Source: Phenylobacterium sp. (GTDB taxonomy: Bacteria > Pseudomonadota > Alphaproteobacteria > Caulobacterales > Caulobacteraceae). Taken from it: a stretch of 64,000 bases of DNA. Shown here in pieces: positions 51,885-60,584 of the stretch (its first letter is position 1; every line of letters begins with the position of its first letter). The stretch spans positions 124,001-188,000 of the forward strand of contig NZ_SSMX01000026.1 in NCBI RefSeq assembly GCF_004799515.1, in the 5' to 3' direction. The notes beneath the pieces were generated by a model. The model saw only the letters and a program-made list of their open reading frames with translations. It was not told where the DNA came from and did not search any database. A program made the position numbers and the translations under genes.

Positions 51885-54329
51885 TTACCCTCGGTCCAGA
51901 AGCGCCACGGAGAGGAATTCTTCCGGCGAGACCCGGATGGCCGCGCCGGTCGGGCAGGCGCGCACGCAGGCCGGGCCGCCGGCCTTGCCGATGCACATGT
52001 CGCACTTGATGGCGACCTTGCCCTTCTCGACCTTCGACTTCGGCTGCTTCTCGCGCCAGGCCTTGTCCGGCTCGCCGGGGCCCGGGCCCATGCCGAACAG
52101 CATCCAGCGCCACAGCGGCGGCTTCTCCGGCGGCGGCTTGTCCATCTGGATCACATCGTAGGGGCAGTTGCGCTGGCAGTTGCCGCAGCCGATGCAGGCG
52201 TCGGAGATGAACACCTCGCCGTCCGGCCCGCGCTGGATGGCGTTGGGCGGGCAGTCGGTCATGCAATAGGGGTGCTCGCAGTGCCGGCAGGAGGTCGGCA
52301 CGTGGATCTGGGCGTAGGTCTTGCCGGCCTCGCGGTTCAGCCGCGACAGGCCCTCGTGGCTGTCGGCGCAGGCCTTCTCGCAGTTGTCGCAGCCGACGCA
52401 GAGGCTTTCGTCGATCAGGAGCACGTCGGTGGCCTCGCCGATGCCCTGGTCGATCAGGAAGCTGGCGACCGAGGAGTACATGTCCACCACGCCGCCGAAG
52501 TTGTCCTTCTGCTCCTCGACGAAGGCGTTGACCTTGCGGCGGGAGGCCACCTCCTCGCGCATCCGCTTCAGGAGCTCGGGCTTCTTGGCCAACAGCCTCC
52601 GGAACGGGGCGCCGGGCAGGCGCACCACCTGCGAACGGATCGCCGCCTTCACCGTGGCCGTCCGCCGCCCGCCGTCCAGGAGCGCCATTTCCCCGGAATA
52701 GGAGCCGGCCGGCACGTAGGAGAGGAAGACATTCTTCCCGCCCACCTGCTTCTCCACGATCATCGAGCCGGAGCGGATGATGAACAGGTCGTCGCCCTCG
52801 TCGCCCTCGGTCATGATCGGCTGGCCGGCCTTGACCTCCACGGTCTGGGCCAGCGGCAACACCTCGGCCAGGTCGGCGGGGGTCAGGCCGGATTTGAAGA
52901 TCTGCAGGATCTGCCGCTCGGTGGTGATGCGGTTCACCGTCTCGCGCGCCTGCGGCACCTGGGCCATCAGCTTCAGGGCCGCGGTGCGGGGGATTTCGAT
53001 GGCGATGCAGTTGTCGCCGGCGCGGACCGTCGCCCCGCGGCGGCGGCCGGAGATCAGCCCCACCTCGCCGAAGATCGAGCCCGCCGGGATCGGCACGGTG
53101 ATCGCGGGGTTCTTCGGATCGACCTCCACCAGGACCGAGCCCTGGGCGATGCCGAACAGGGAGGACCCGACCCCGTTGCGCTCGAAGATCGTCTCGCCGG
53201 CGTGGAAGGCCTTCACCTCGGAATCGAGTAGGAACTCGCGCATCTGCAGGGGCGAAAGGCCGTAGAGGATCTCCACGCGGCTGCGCAGGAACTCCAGCCA
53301 TTCGGAGACCGACATCTTGCCCGGCAGGCCGGCCAGCTTGGCCTCCAGGATCGGTTCGTCGGCCGGTTTCAGGTCGGTGGCGCCGCGGATGTACTCCACG
53401 ACGTCGTGGCCCTGGTTCATGCAGTGCTTGATCAGCGGATAGCCGGCCAGCGCGCCGATCACATAGACGCCGGGCGTGGTGGTCTCGAAGGTGGGCGACA
53501 GCGCCGGGAAGGCGCTGGCCGCATCGCTGGTGAAGGCTACGCCCGCGGCTTCGACGAACTTGCGCGGCGGCGAGGAGCCCATGCGCGCGATGATCCGGTC
53601 GCACTTGTGCCGCGCCACGCCCTGCGGCGTCTCCACGGTGATCCAGCCCGGCTCGACCAGGCTGGGCGTGGTCTCGCTGAGCACGGTGATGCGGCCGGTG
53701 TCGCGGGCGGTCATCAGCGCCTTGACGTTGGCCTCCTTGGCCCGGGCGAAGTCGGCGGAGCGGTTCACCAGGGTGACCACATTGGCCTGGGCCTGGTCGG
53801 CGGCGAGGCCGAGGGCGTTCTCGATGCCGGCGTCGCCGCCGCCCAGGACGAAGATGTGCTCGTCGATGTACTCGGCCGGATCGTCGAGCTGGTACTGGAC
53901 GTGCGGCAGATCGGCGCCGTCGCAGCGCATGAGGTTGGGATTGCCCTGAGTGCCGACCGCCAGGACCACGGTCTCACAACGCACCACCTGGCCATTGGTC
54001 AGCGCGATGGAGAAGTCGCCCTTCGCGCCGGTGATCGCCTTGGCCTCGGCGTTGTAGCGCACGTTGACACCTGCGGCCTTGGCGTCGGCGTCCCACTGCT
54101 GCAGCACCGCCTCGCGCCGGCCGGCGGAAAAGGCGCAGTCCGAGCGCAGCACCAGCAGGCTGGGCGTCGCCATGACGTGCTTGCCCTTCTGGTAGCGGAA
54201 GATGGTGTCGGAGAGGTGGCCGGTCTTCTCCAGCAGGATGTGGCTCACGCCGGTGGCGGCGGCATGCGCGGCGGCGCTGAGGCCGGACGGCCCCGAGCCC
54301 ACGATCGCGATCCGAAACACCTCAGACAT
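51885..54329 (-). CDS. FAD/NAD oxidoreductase-two cNMP domains-four-cluster ferredoxin fusion
   Basis: An 814-residue cytosolic protein. Residues 1-315 are a flavin disulfide-reductase-like domain with GSGPSG (FAD, 11-16) and GGGDAG (NAD(P), 163-168) but no redox CXXC. Residues 365-450 and 487-585 are cyclic-nucleotide-binding domains; both keep the phosphate-binding cassette (GEVGLISGRRRGATV; GEMALLDGGRRTATV) with its Glu and Arg. Residues 644-792 are a ferredoxin domain with 16 cysteines in four groups (C644/647/650/654, C681/684/689/693, C712/715/718/722, C776/779/788/792), as in NrfC/HybA/DmsB subunits. It heads the operon for the b-type and decahaem proteins. NAD(P)H-to-FeS electron transfer gated by cAMP or cGMP is a plausible role. 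Confidence 0.9.
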   Translation of the reverse strand: MSEVFRIAIVGSGPSGLSAAAHAAATGVSHILLEKTGHLSDTIFRYQKGKHVMATPSLLVLRSDCAFSAGRREAVLQQWDADAKAAGVNVRYNAEAKAITGAKGDFSIALTNGQVVRCETVVLAVGTQGNPNLMRCDGADLPHVQYQLDDPAEYIDEHIFVLGGGDAGIENALGLAADQAQANVVTLVNRSADFARAKEANVKALMTARDTGRITVLSETTPSLVEPGWITVETPQGVARHKCDRIIARMGSSPPRKFVEAAGVAFTSDAASAFPALSPTFETTTPGVYVIGALAGYPLIKHCMNQGHDVVEYIRGATDLKPADEPILEAKLAGLPGKMSVSEWLEFLRSRVEILYGLSPLQMREFLLDSEVKAFHAGETIFERNGVGSSLFGIAQGSVLVEVDPKNPAITVPIPAGSIFGEVGLISGRRRGATVRAGDNCIAIEIPRTAALKLMAQVPQARETVNRITTERQILQIFKSGLTPADLAEVLPLAQTVEVKAGQPIMTEGDEGDDLFIIRSGSMIVEKQVGGKNVFLSYVPAGSYSGEMALLDGGRRTATVKAAIRSQVVRLPGAPFRRLLAKKPELLKRMREEVASRRKVNAFVEEQKDNFGGVVDMYSSVASFLIDQGIGEATDVLLIDESLCVGCDNCEKACADSHEGLSRLNREAGKTYAQIHVPTSCRHCEHPYCMTDCPPNAIQRGPDGEVFISDACIGCGNCQRNCPYDVIQMDKPPPEKPPLWRWMLFGMGPGPGEPDKAWREKQPKSKVEKGKVAIKCDMCIGKAGGPACVRACPTGAAIRVSPEEFLSVALLDRG

Positions 54330-54491
54330 GTTCGACCTGCAAGGCCCCCCAACGACACCGGCGGCGGCGCCGGCTACAACGTCGCACGGCTTGGCGCTTC
54401 ACGCCCCCGCGAAGCTTTGGCACTGTAGCATTTCCCATGCCGTGACAATGCGCCCGAAGCGCCGCACGCCTGAAGGGGAGCACAAAAGTCG

Positions 54492-56462
54492 ATGACGGCG
54501 GAAGTCGGGCAATTCGCCCTGATCCTCGCCTTTTTGCTGGCGATAACCCAGGCGGCGGCCCCGCTGTGGGGCGCGCAGCGTGGCGAGCCCGTGCTGATGG
54601 CGCTCGGCAGGGCCGCGGCCCTGCTGCAGGCGGGCTTCGTGGTGCTCGCCTTCGTCTGCCTGGCGGCGAGCTATGTGGCCTGCGACTTCTCGGTGGCCCT
54701 GGTGGCCGAGCATTCCAACAGCCAGCAGCCGCTGGCCTACCGCATCGCCGCCACCTGGGGCAGCCACGAGGGCTCGATGCTGCTCTGGGTGCTGATCCTG
54801 GCGATCTATGGCGCGGGCGTGGCCTGGTTCGGGTCCAGCCTGCGCGAGACCTTGCAGGCCCGGGTGCTGGGCGTGCAGGGGCTGATCGGCGTGGCCTTCC
54901 TGGGCTTCCTGATCTTCACCTCCAACCCGTTCCTGCGGCTCTCGCCCGCGCCACTGGAGGGCACCGAGCTCAATCCGCTGCTGCAGGACCCAGGCCTCGT
55001 GTCGCACCCGCCGCTGCTCTACCTGGGCTATGTGGGCTTCTCGACCGCCTTCGCCTTCGCCGTGGCGGCGCTGATCGAGGGGCGGGTGGACGCGGCCTGG
55101 GCGCGCTGGGTCCGGCCCTGGGTGCTGGCCGCCTGGATCCCGCTGACCGCCGGCATCACGCTGGGCAGCCTCTGGGCCTACTATGAGCTGGGCTGGGGCG
55201 GCTGGTGGTTCTGGGACCCCGTGGAGAACGCCTCGCTGATGCCTTGGCTGCTGGGCACGGCCCTGCTGCACTCGGCCCTGGTGCTGGAGCGGCGCGGGGC
55301 GCTGGTGAGTTGGACGATCCTGCTCTGCATCCTGACCTTCTCGCTGAGCCTGATCGGCACCTTCCTGGTGCGCTCGGGCATCCTGACCAGCGTCCACGCC
55401 TTCGCCGTCGATCCGCAGCGGGGCATCTACATCCTGGGGATCATCGCGGTGACCACGGGCGCGGCGCTCTGCCTCTACGCCTGGCGCGCGCCGGCCTTGC
55501 GCACCGGCGCCCTCTTCGCGCCGCTGTCGCGGGAAGGCGGCGTCACGCTCAACAACCTGTTCCTCACGGCGCTGGCGGCGACGGTGTTCCTGGGCACCTT
55601 CAGCCCGGTGTTCATCGAACTGCTGGGCAAGGACAAGATCTCCGTCGGGCCGCCCTATTACGCCCGGACCTTCGCGCCGCTGGCCATCCCGCTCCTGGCG
55701 CTCGTGGTGTTCGGGCCGATGCTGAACTGGAAGCGCGACCGCGTGACCGCCGTCCTGAAGCGCGTGCGCATCCCGGCGGGCCTGGCCGCGGCGGCCTTGC
55801 TGGTCGCCCTGGTCACCGTGGGCTGGAAGGGTGCGATCGCCGCCGCGGGCCTGGCGCTGGCCGCCTGGCTGGTGGCCGGCGGCGTGGCGATCCCGGCGCG
55901 GCGCTGGTGGGCGGGGCGAGCGGACCTGGCGCGCAGCCTGCGCACCACGCCGCGCGGCATCCTGGGGCTATCGATCTCGCACGCAGGCCTGGGCCTGCTG
56001 GTGCTGGGAATCACCGGCGTCACCGCCTGGCACAGCGACAAGGTGCTGACCATGCATCCGGGCGAGCAGACCGCCTTCGCCGGGCGGACGATCACGCTGG
56101 ACTCCGTCGGCCTGGCCGACGGGCCGAACTATCAGGCGCGCCAGTCGCGGTTCGCCATCGCCGGCCGGGGCGGGCCTTATGAGCTGATCGCCGAGCGCCG
56201 CGCCTACGCCACCAGCCAGACCACCGAGGCCGCGATCCATGTGAGCCCGCTGGGCAACCTATACATCTCCAGCGGCGACGAGCAGGACGGGGGCGTGGTG
56301 GTGCGGCTGTGGGACCATCCGCTGGTGGTCTGGATCTGGATCGGCGGCTTCGTCATGGCCTTCGGCGGCCTGGTGTCGCTGAGCGACCGGCGCCTGCGGC
56401 TGGGCGCGCCGGCCCGGGCGCCTGCGCGCATCGCCGACCCCGTCCCGGCGCCGGCGGAATGA
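54492..56462 (+). CDS. ccmF: Cytochrome c haem lyase subunit CcmF
   Basis: A 656-residue polytopic inner-membrane protein, the normal size for CcmF, with some 13-15 hydrophobic segments. The WWD haem-handling motif is present (GWGGWWFWDPVENASLMPW), as are conserved histidines in NSQQPL..TWGSHEGSML, VSHPPLLYLGY and LLHSAL. With CcmH it ligates haem to CXXCH apocytochromes in the periplasm. It begins a ccmF-ccmG-ccmH-ccmI operon with overlapping genes. The usual upstream ccmE is not here; a 162-bp region separates it from the divergent FAD/FeS fusion gene. Maturation genes next to 24-25 haem c sites make functional sense. GGGGAG precedes the start. Confidence 0.95.
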   Translation: MTAEVGQFALILAFLLAITQAAAPLWGAQRGEPVLMALGRAAALLQAGFVVLAFVCLAASYVACDFSVALVAEHSNSQQPLAYRIAATWGSHEGSMLLWVLILAIYGAGVAWFGSSLRETLQARVLGVQGLIGVAFLGFLIFTSNPFLRLSPAPLEGTELNPLLQDPGLVSHPPLLYLGYVGFSTAFAFAVAALIEGRVDAAWARWVRPWVLAAWIPLTAGITLGSLWAYYELGWGGWWFWDPVENASLMPWLLGTALLHSALVLERRGALVSWTILLCILTFSLSLIGTFLVRSGILTSVHAFAVDPQRGIYILGIIAVTTGAALCLYAWRAPALRTGALFAPLSREGGVTLNNLFLTALAATVFLGTFSPVFIELLGKDKISVGPPYYARTFAPLAIPLLALVVFGPMLNWKRDRVTAVLKRVRIPAGLAAAALLVALVTVGWKGAIAAAGLALAAWLVAGGVAIPARRWWAGRADLARSLRTTPRGILGLSISHAGLGLLVLGITGVTAWHSDKVLTMHPGEQTAFAGRTITLDSVGLADGPNYQARQSRFAIAGRGGPYELIAERRAYATSQTTEAAIHVSPLGNLYISSGDEQDGGVVVRLWDHPLVVWIWIGGFVMAFGGLVSLSDRRLRLGAPARAPARIADPVPAPAE

Positions 56463-56992
56463 GGCGGCTGCTGTTCCTGCTGCCGGTCGCGGTGTTCCTG
56501 GCCGTGATCGCGGGCTTCATGGCCGGGCTGCGGCACGACCCTTCGGTGCTGCCGTCCATGCTGATCGGCAAGCCCTTGCCCACCTTCGCCCTCGCGCCCA
56601 TGCGGCCGGGCGAGCAGGGCCTGGCCTCGGCGGAACTCACCGGCGAGCCGGTGATGGTCAACGTCTTCGCGTCCTGGTGCGCGGTCTGCAAGGAAGAGCA
56701 CCCGATGCTGATGGCGCTCCGGAGCCAGGGCGTGAAGATCGTCGGCCTCGACTGGCGGGAGGACGCCGGCGCCGGCGCCCGCTGGCTGGAGGCCAACGGC
56801 GACCCCTATGTCCGGGCCGGCAACGACGCTTCGGGCCGCGCCGGCATCGACATGGGTGTCTCCGGCGCGCCGGAGACCTTCATCGTCGACCGCCAGGGCC
56901 GGGTCCGCTACCGCCAGGTGGGCGAGATCACCCCGGAGGTCTGGAGCCAGACCCTCGCGCCGCTGATGGCCAGGCTGAGGGCGGAGTCGTGA
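56459..56992 (+). CDS. ccmG: Thiol:disulfide interchange protein CcmG/DsbE
   Basis: A 177-residue membrane-anchored thioredoxin-fold protein. An N-terminal TM (LLFLLPVAVFLAVIAGFMAG) is followed by the periplasmic domain with the redox motif FASWCAVCKEEHP and the cis-Pro loop GVSGAPETFIVD, which is the CcmG form. It keeps the cysteines of apocytochrome CXXCH or CcmH reduced for haem attachment. The start overlaps the ccmF stop as ATGA and the stop overlaps the ccmH start as GTGA. The active-site dipeptide between the cysteines is AV, where many CcmG proteins have EP or GP. Confidence 0.93.
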   Translation: MRRLLFLLPVAVFLAVIAGFMAGLRHDPSVLPSMLIGKPLPTFALAPMRPGEQGLASAELTGEPVMVNVFASWCAVCKEEHPMLMALRSQGVKIVGLDWREDAGAGARWLEANGDPYVRAGNDASGRAGIDMGVSGAPETFIVDRQGRVRYRQVGEITPEVWSQTLAPLMARLRAES

Positions 56993-57456
56993 GGCGTCTC
57001 ACCCTGGCCGCGGCCGCCGCGTTGGCCCTGGCCGCGCCGGCCTTCGCGGTGACCCCGGACGAGCAACTGCGCGACCCCAAGCTGGAAGCCCGCGCCCGGG
57101 CGCTCAGCCAGGAGCTGCGCTGCCTGGTCTGCCAGAACCAGTCCATCGACGATTCCACCGCGCCGCTGGCCCATGATCTGCGCGTGATCCTACGAGAACG
57201 CCTGGCGGCGGGGGACAGCGACCGGCAGGCGGTGGACTATCTGGTCGCCCGCTACGGCGACTTCGTGCTCTTGAAACCGCCGTTCCAGCCGGACACCTGG
57301 GCGCTTTGGCTGGGACCGCTGGCGGTTCTGCTGGCGGGCGGGGCGGGCGCGGCGATCTACTTGCGCGCCCGGGCGCGGGCCGGCGAGGCGCCGCTCAGCG
57401 CCGCGGAGGAAGCGGAAGCCGCCCGGCTGATGGCGACTCAAGACAAGCTCGACTGA
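56989..57456 (+). CDS. ccmH: Cytochrome c maturation protein CcmH
   Basis: A 155-residue protein with a signal peptide (to AFAVTPDEQ) and a C-terminal TM (LWLGPLAVLLAGGAGAAIYL). The LRCLVCQNQSIDDS motif is the CcmH/NrfF signature with the redox pair CXXC that handles apocytochrome thiols. The start is GTG at 56989, overlapping the ccmG stop; the stop TGA shares its last base with the ATG of ccmI (TGATG). The short length shows that ccmH and ccmI are separate here, unlike the fused E. coli CcmH. Confidence 0.94.
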   Translation: MRRLTLAAAAALALAAPAFAVTPDEQLRDPKLEARARALSQELRCLVCQNQSIDDSTAPLAHDLRVILRERLAAGDSDRQAVDYLVARYGDFVLLKPPFQPDTWALWLGPLAVLLAGGAGAAIYLRARARAGEAPLSAAEEAEAARLMATQDKLD

Positions 57457-58667
57457 TGCTCTGGATGATCCTCACCCTGATGGCGGCCCTCACCGCCGTC
57501 GGCCTCGCCATCCCACTGGTGCGCCGCTACGGCGCCGCGCGCGGGGCCCGGGGGTCGACCGCGGAGGTGCTGAAGGGCCAGCTCGGCGAGATCGAGGCCC
57601 AGGCGAAGAGCGGCGTCCTGCCCCCCGCCGAGGCCGAGGCGCTGAAGGCCGACGTCAAGCGCCGGGCGCTCGCCGAGGCCCGCGAGGCCGAGCCGGCGTC
57701 GCGTCCGTTGAGCGAGCGGACCCTGCTGATCCTGGCGCTGGGCCTGGTGGCCGTGGTGGTCCTGGCCGCCACCGGCCTCTACTTGAAGCTGGGCCAGCCG
57801 ACGGCCTCGTCCCCGAACCTGGCTCAAGGCGCGGCCCAGGCGCAGGCCGACCTGCCGCCGGGCCATCCGGGCGGCGACGCCACGGCGATGATCGGTCAGC
57901 TCGAGGCGCGGATGAAGGCCGCGCCCAACGACGCGGACGGCTGGCGGATGCTGGGCTGGTCGTACATGCAGGTGGGCCGCAACGCCGACGGCGCGCGGGC
58001 CTATGGCCGCGCCGCCGCCCTCGATCCGCACAACGCCGGCTATCTGTCCGCCGAGGGCGAGGCCACGGTGCTGGCGGCCGGCGGCCAGATCCCGCCCGAG
58101 GCCGAGACGATGTTCCGCAAGGCGGTCGCCCTCGATCCCGACGATCCGCCGGCCCGCTACTACCTGGCCATGGCCAAGGACCAGAAGGGCGATCAGCGGG
58201 GCGCCATGGACGACTGGATCGCGCTCCTGAAGAGCGCCCCGCCCGGCGCGCCCTGGGCGCCGCAGGTGCGCAGCTTCGTCGAAAAGGTCGCCCAGGACCG
58301 CCACATCGACCTCACCGGCCGGCTGCCGCCGGCCGGACCTGAGACGGCCCAGGCGCCCGCGGCCGAAGCTCCGCCCAGCGCCGCGCCGGGGCCTACGCCC
58401 GACCAGATGGCCGCCGCCGGCCAGATGAGCGCCGGCGACCGCCAGGCGATGATCGCCGGCATGGTCGAGAAACAGGCCGCCGCCCTGAAGGCCAATCCCC
58501 ACGACCTGGAGGGCTGGGAGCGGCTGATCCGCGCGCGGATGGTGCTGGGCCAGCCCGCCGCCGCGGCCCAGGCCTACCGCGACGCGAGCAAGGCCTTCGC
58601 CGGCTCCGCGCCCGATCTGGCCGCCCTGCGCCAGACCGCCGTGAGCGTGGGCGCGCCCCAATCTTGA
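57456..58667 (+). CDS. ccmI: Cytochrome c maturation protein CcmI
   Basis: A 403-residue protein. Two N-terminal TMs (LWMILTLMAALTAVGLAIPLV; LLILALGLVAVVVLAATGLYL) enclose a cytoplasmic loop with a helical leucine-rich segment, and the periplasmic C-terminus contains TPR repeats (DADGWRMLGWSYMQVGRNADGARAYGRAAALDP; further pairs to about 390). This is the CcmI plan: an apocytochrome chaperone that holds C-terminal helices. It ends the ccm operon. After the stop a 14-nt direct repeat (58658-58671 and 58676-58689, one mismatch) spans the stop codon; no clear terminator hairpin is seen before the kinase gene. Confidence 0.9.
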   Translation: MLWMILTLMAALTAVGLAIPLVRRYGAARGARGSTAEVLKGQLGEIEAQAKSGVLPPAEAEALKADVKRRALAEAREAEPASRPLSERTLLILALGLVAVVVLAATGLYLKLGQPTASSPNLAQGAAQAQADLPPGHPGGDATAMIGQLEARMKAAPNDADGWRMLGWSYMQVGRNADGARAYGRAAALDPHNAGYLSAEGEATVLAAGGQIPPEAETMFRKAVALDPDDPPARYYLAMAKDQKGDQRGAMDDWIALLKSAPPGAPWAPQVRSFVEKVAQDRHIDLTGRLPPAGPETAQAPAAEAPPSAAPGPTPDQMAAAGQMSAGDRQAMIAGMVEKQAAALKANPHDLEGWERLIRARMVLGQPAAAAQAYRDASKAFAGSAPDLAALRQTAVSVGAPQS

Positions 58668-58762
58668 TCCGCAATCCAATCTTGATGCGGTTCTTATGGG
58701 TTTGACGTACGGTTAACTCGGGTCTGCGAACATGTTCCCCAACGATAAATGGGGAGGAGCTG

Positions 58763-60571
58763 TTGAGCGAACACGCCAGCAGCGCGACGCCGGGGGACAC
58801 CGCACTCCACCAGCGCCTGTCGCAGGGTATGCGCCTCTATGGCGCGTCGGCCCGTAACGTCTGGCCGCGGATGGTCGCCTCCCTGGCGGTCTCCGCCGTG
58901 GCGGCCCAGTCGATCGGCCCGGTCTGGACGCTGGCCTGGCTGGCGGTGATCTGGGGCGGCCTCTTCCTGGGCCTGCGTCTGGTCACGTCGTTCGAAAGGT
59001 GCAAGGCGCCGGCCGCCCGCGCCCGGCTGAACCTGGCGGTCAGCGTCAACAACACCCTCTCGACGATCCTGCAGGGCGTCATGCTGGCGGTGATCTGGGC
59101 CACGGGCGACGAGATCGGCCGCGCCTTCGCCATCACCGCCGGTTTCGTCAGCGCGACCTATGTGCTGCTGCAGTACTATTCCGATCTCGGCCGGTTCCGG
59201 CTCCTGCTGGCGCCCTATGTGGCGGTCTTCGCCTATGTCGCCATCGACCTGATCCGGATGTCCGGCTGGAAGGCCAGCGCCATGGTCACCGGCGCGGCGG
59301 TCCTGGTCAGCCTGGTCAACTTCTTCTTCCTCTCGCGCCGCCTGCTCGACCGCTCGCGCTCGGCGCTCCGCCAAGCCCGTCAGCGGGCGCAACAAGGGGA
59401 ACTGGCCGCCGAGTCCGCCAACGCGGCCAAATCGACCTTCCTGGCCACCATGAGCCACGAGATCCGCACGCCGCTGAATGGCGTGCTGGGCATGGCCCAG
59501 GCCATGGCGGGCGACGAACTGTCCGACCGCCAGCGCGACCGCCTGAGCGTGATCCACCGCTCCGGCGAAGCCCTGCTGGCGATCCTCAACGACGTGCTGG
59601 ACCTCTCGAAGATCGAGGCCGGCAAGCTGGAATTGGAGCAATTGGAGTTCGAACTGGGCGAGCTGGCGCGCGGCGCCTATTCGGCCTTCACCGCGCTCGC
59701 CAACAAGAAGGGGCTCTCCTTCGCGCTGGACATCGAACAGGCGCGCGGCCGCTATCTCGGCGATCCCACGCGGCTGCGCCAGATCCTCTACAACCTGATC
59801 TCCAACGCGTTGAAGTTCACCGAGCAGGGCGAGATCCGCGTCACCGCCCTGCGCGAGCGCGACATGCTGCAGTTGTCGGTGCGCGACACCGGCGTTGGAA
59901 TCGCCCCGGAAAGCCTCTGCAAGCTGTTCGCCAAGTTCGACCAGCTGGACTCATCGACCACCCGGCGGTTCGGCGGCACGGGCCTCGGCCTGGCCATCTG
60001 CCGCGAGCTCGCCCACCTGATGGACGGCGAGGTCGCGGTGACCAGCGAGCTTGGCCTGGGCTCGATCTTCACCCTGCGCGCGCCGCTGCAATGGCTGGGC
60101 GAGGAGAAAACCGTGGTCACCGTGGCCGAGACGGTCAGCGAACAGCCGGCCATCGCGCTGCGCGTCCTGGCCGCCGAGGACAATGCGGTGAACCAGCTGG
60201 TCCTGAAGACCCTGCTGCACCAGATGGGCGTCGAGCCCACGGTGGTGGAGAACGGCCAGCTCGCCGTCCAGGCCTGGGAGACCGGCGACTGGGACGTGAT
60301 CCTGATGGACATCCAGATGCCGGTGATGGACGGCCTGACCGCCACGGCGAAGATCCGCGCCGGCGAGGCCGCGACCGGCCGGCCGCGCACCCCGATCGTG
60401 GCGCTCACCGCCAACGCCATGTCGCACCACGTCGACCAATACGCCACGGCCGGCATGGACGGCCACGTGGCCAAGCCGATCCAGGCCGCGGAGCTGTTCG
60501 CCACGCTGACCCGCGCGGCGGTTCCTGACGAGGTTCAGCCCGGCGGTGGGGCGCAGGCCGAGGTCGCCTAG
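58763..60571 (+). CDS. Hybrid histidine kinase/response regulator
   Basis: A 602-residue protein starting at TTG 58763, chosen for the strong ribosome site GGAGGAG at 58752-58758; the next ATG is 22 codons inside. About six TMs fill residues 35-195, then a short coiled linker, HisKA with H-box TFLATMSHEIRTPLNGVL, HATPase with N-box NLISNALKFT, G1 VRDTGVGIAPE and G2 GGTGLGLAICRE, and a C-terminal receiver (about 465-590) with phospho-acceptor Asp in VILMDIQMPVMDG and Lys in HVAKPI. It lacks an output domain, so a separate phosphotransfer protein should relay the signal. A possible -35 TTGACG lies at 58702-58707. The partner is not encoded nearby. Confidence 0.92.
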   Translation: MSEHASSATPGDTALHQRLSQGMRLYGASARNVWPRMVASLAVSAVAAQSIGPVWTLAWLAVIWGGLFLGLRLVTSFERCKAPAARARLNLAVSVNNTLSTILQGVMLAVIWATGDEIGRAFAITAGFVSATYVLLQYYSDLGRFRLLLAPYVAVFAYVAIDLIRMSGWKASAMVTGAAVLVSLVNFFFLSRRLLDRSRSALRQARQRAQQGELAAESANAAKSTFLATMSHEIRTPLNGVLGMAQAMAGDELSDRQRDRLSVIHRSGEALLAILNDVLDLSKIEAGKLELEQLEFELGELARGAYSAFTALANKKGLSFALDIEQARGRYLGDPTRLRQILYNLISNALKFTEQGEIRVTALRERDMLQLSVRDTGVGIAPESLCKLFAKFDQLDSSTTRRFGGTGLGLAICRELAHLMDGEVAVTSELGLGSIFTLRAPLQWLGEEKTVVTVAETVSEQPAIALRVLAAEDNAVNQLVLKTLLHQMGVEPTVVENGQLAVQAWETGDWDVILMDIQMPVMDGLTATAKIRAGEAATGRPRTPIVALTANAMSHHVDQYATAGMDGHVAKPIQAAELFATLTRAAVPDEVQPGGGAQAEVA

Positions 60572-60584
60572 GTCGATCTATCCG

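Noticed and set aside
50995..53604. Very long minus-strand frame joining the b-type protein to the region upstream
   Set aside because: The upstream two thirds overlap the FAD/cNMP/FeS gene in another frame. A GTG at 51873 with AAGGG gives a protein that starts just before the first TM.
54400..54450. TTGGCAC followed by AT-rich sequence, resembling a -24 element
   Set aside because: No TTGC/TTGCA occurs at the required distance, so it is not a sigma-54 promoter.
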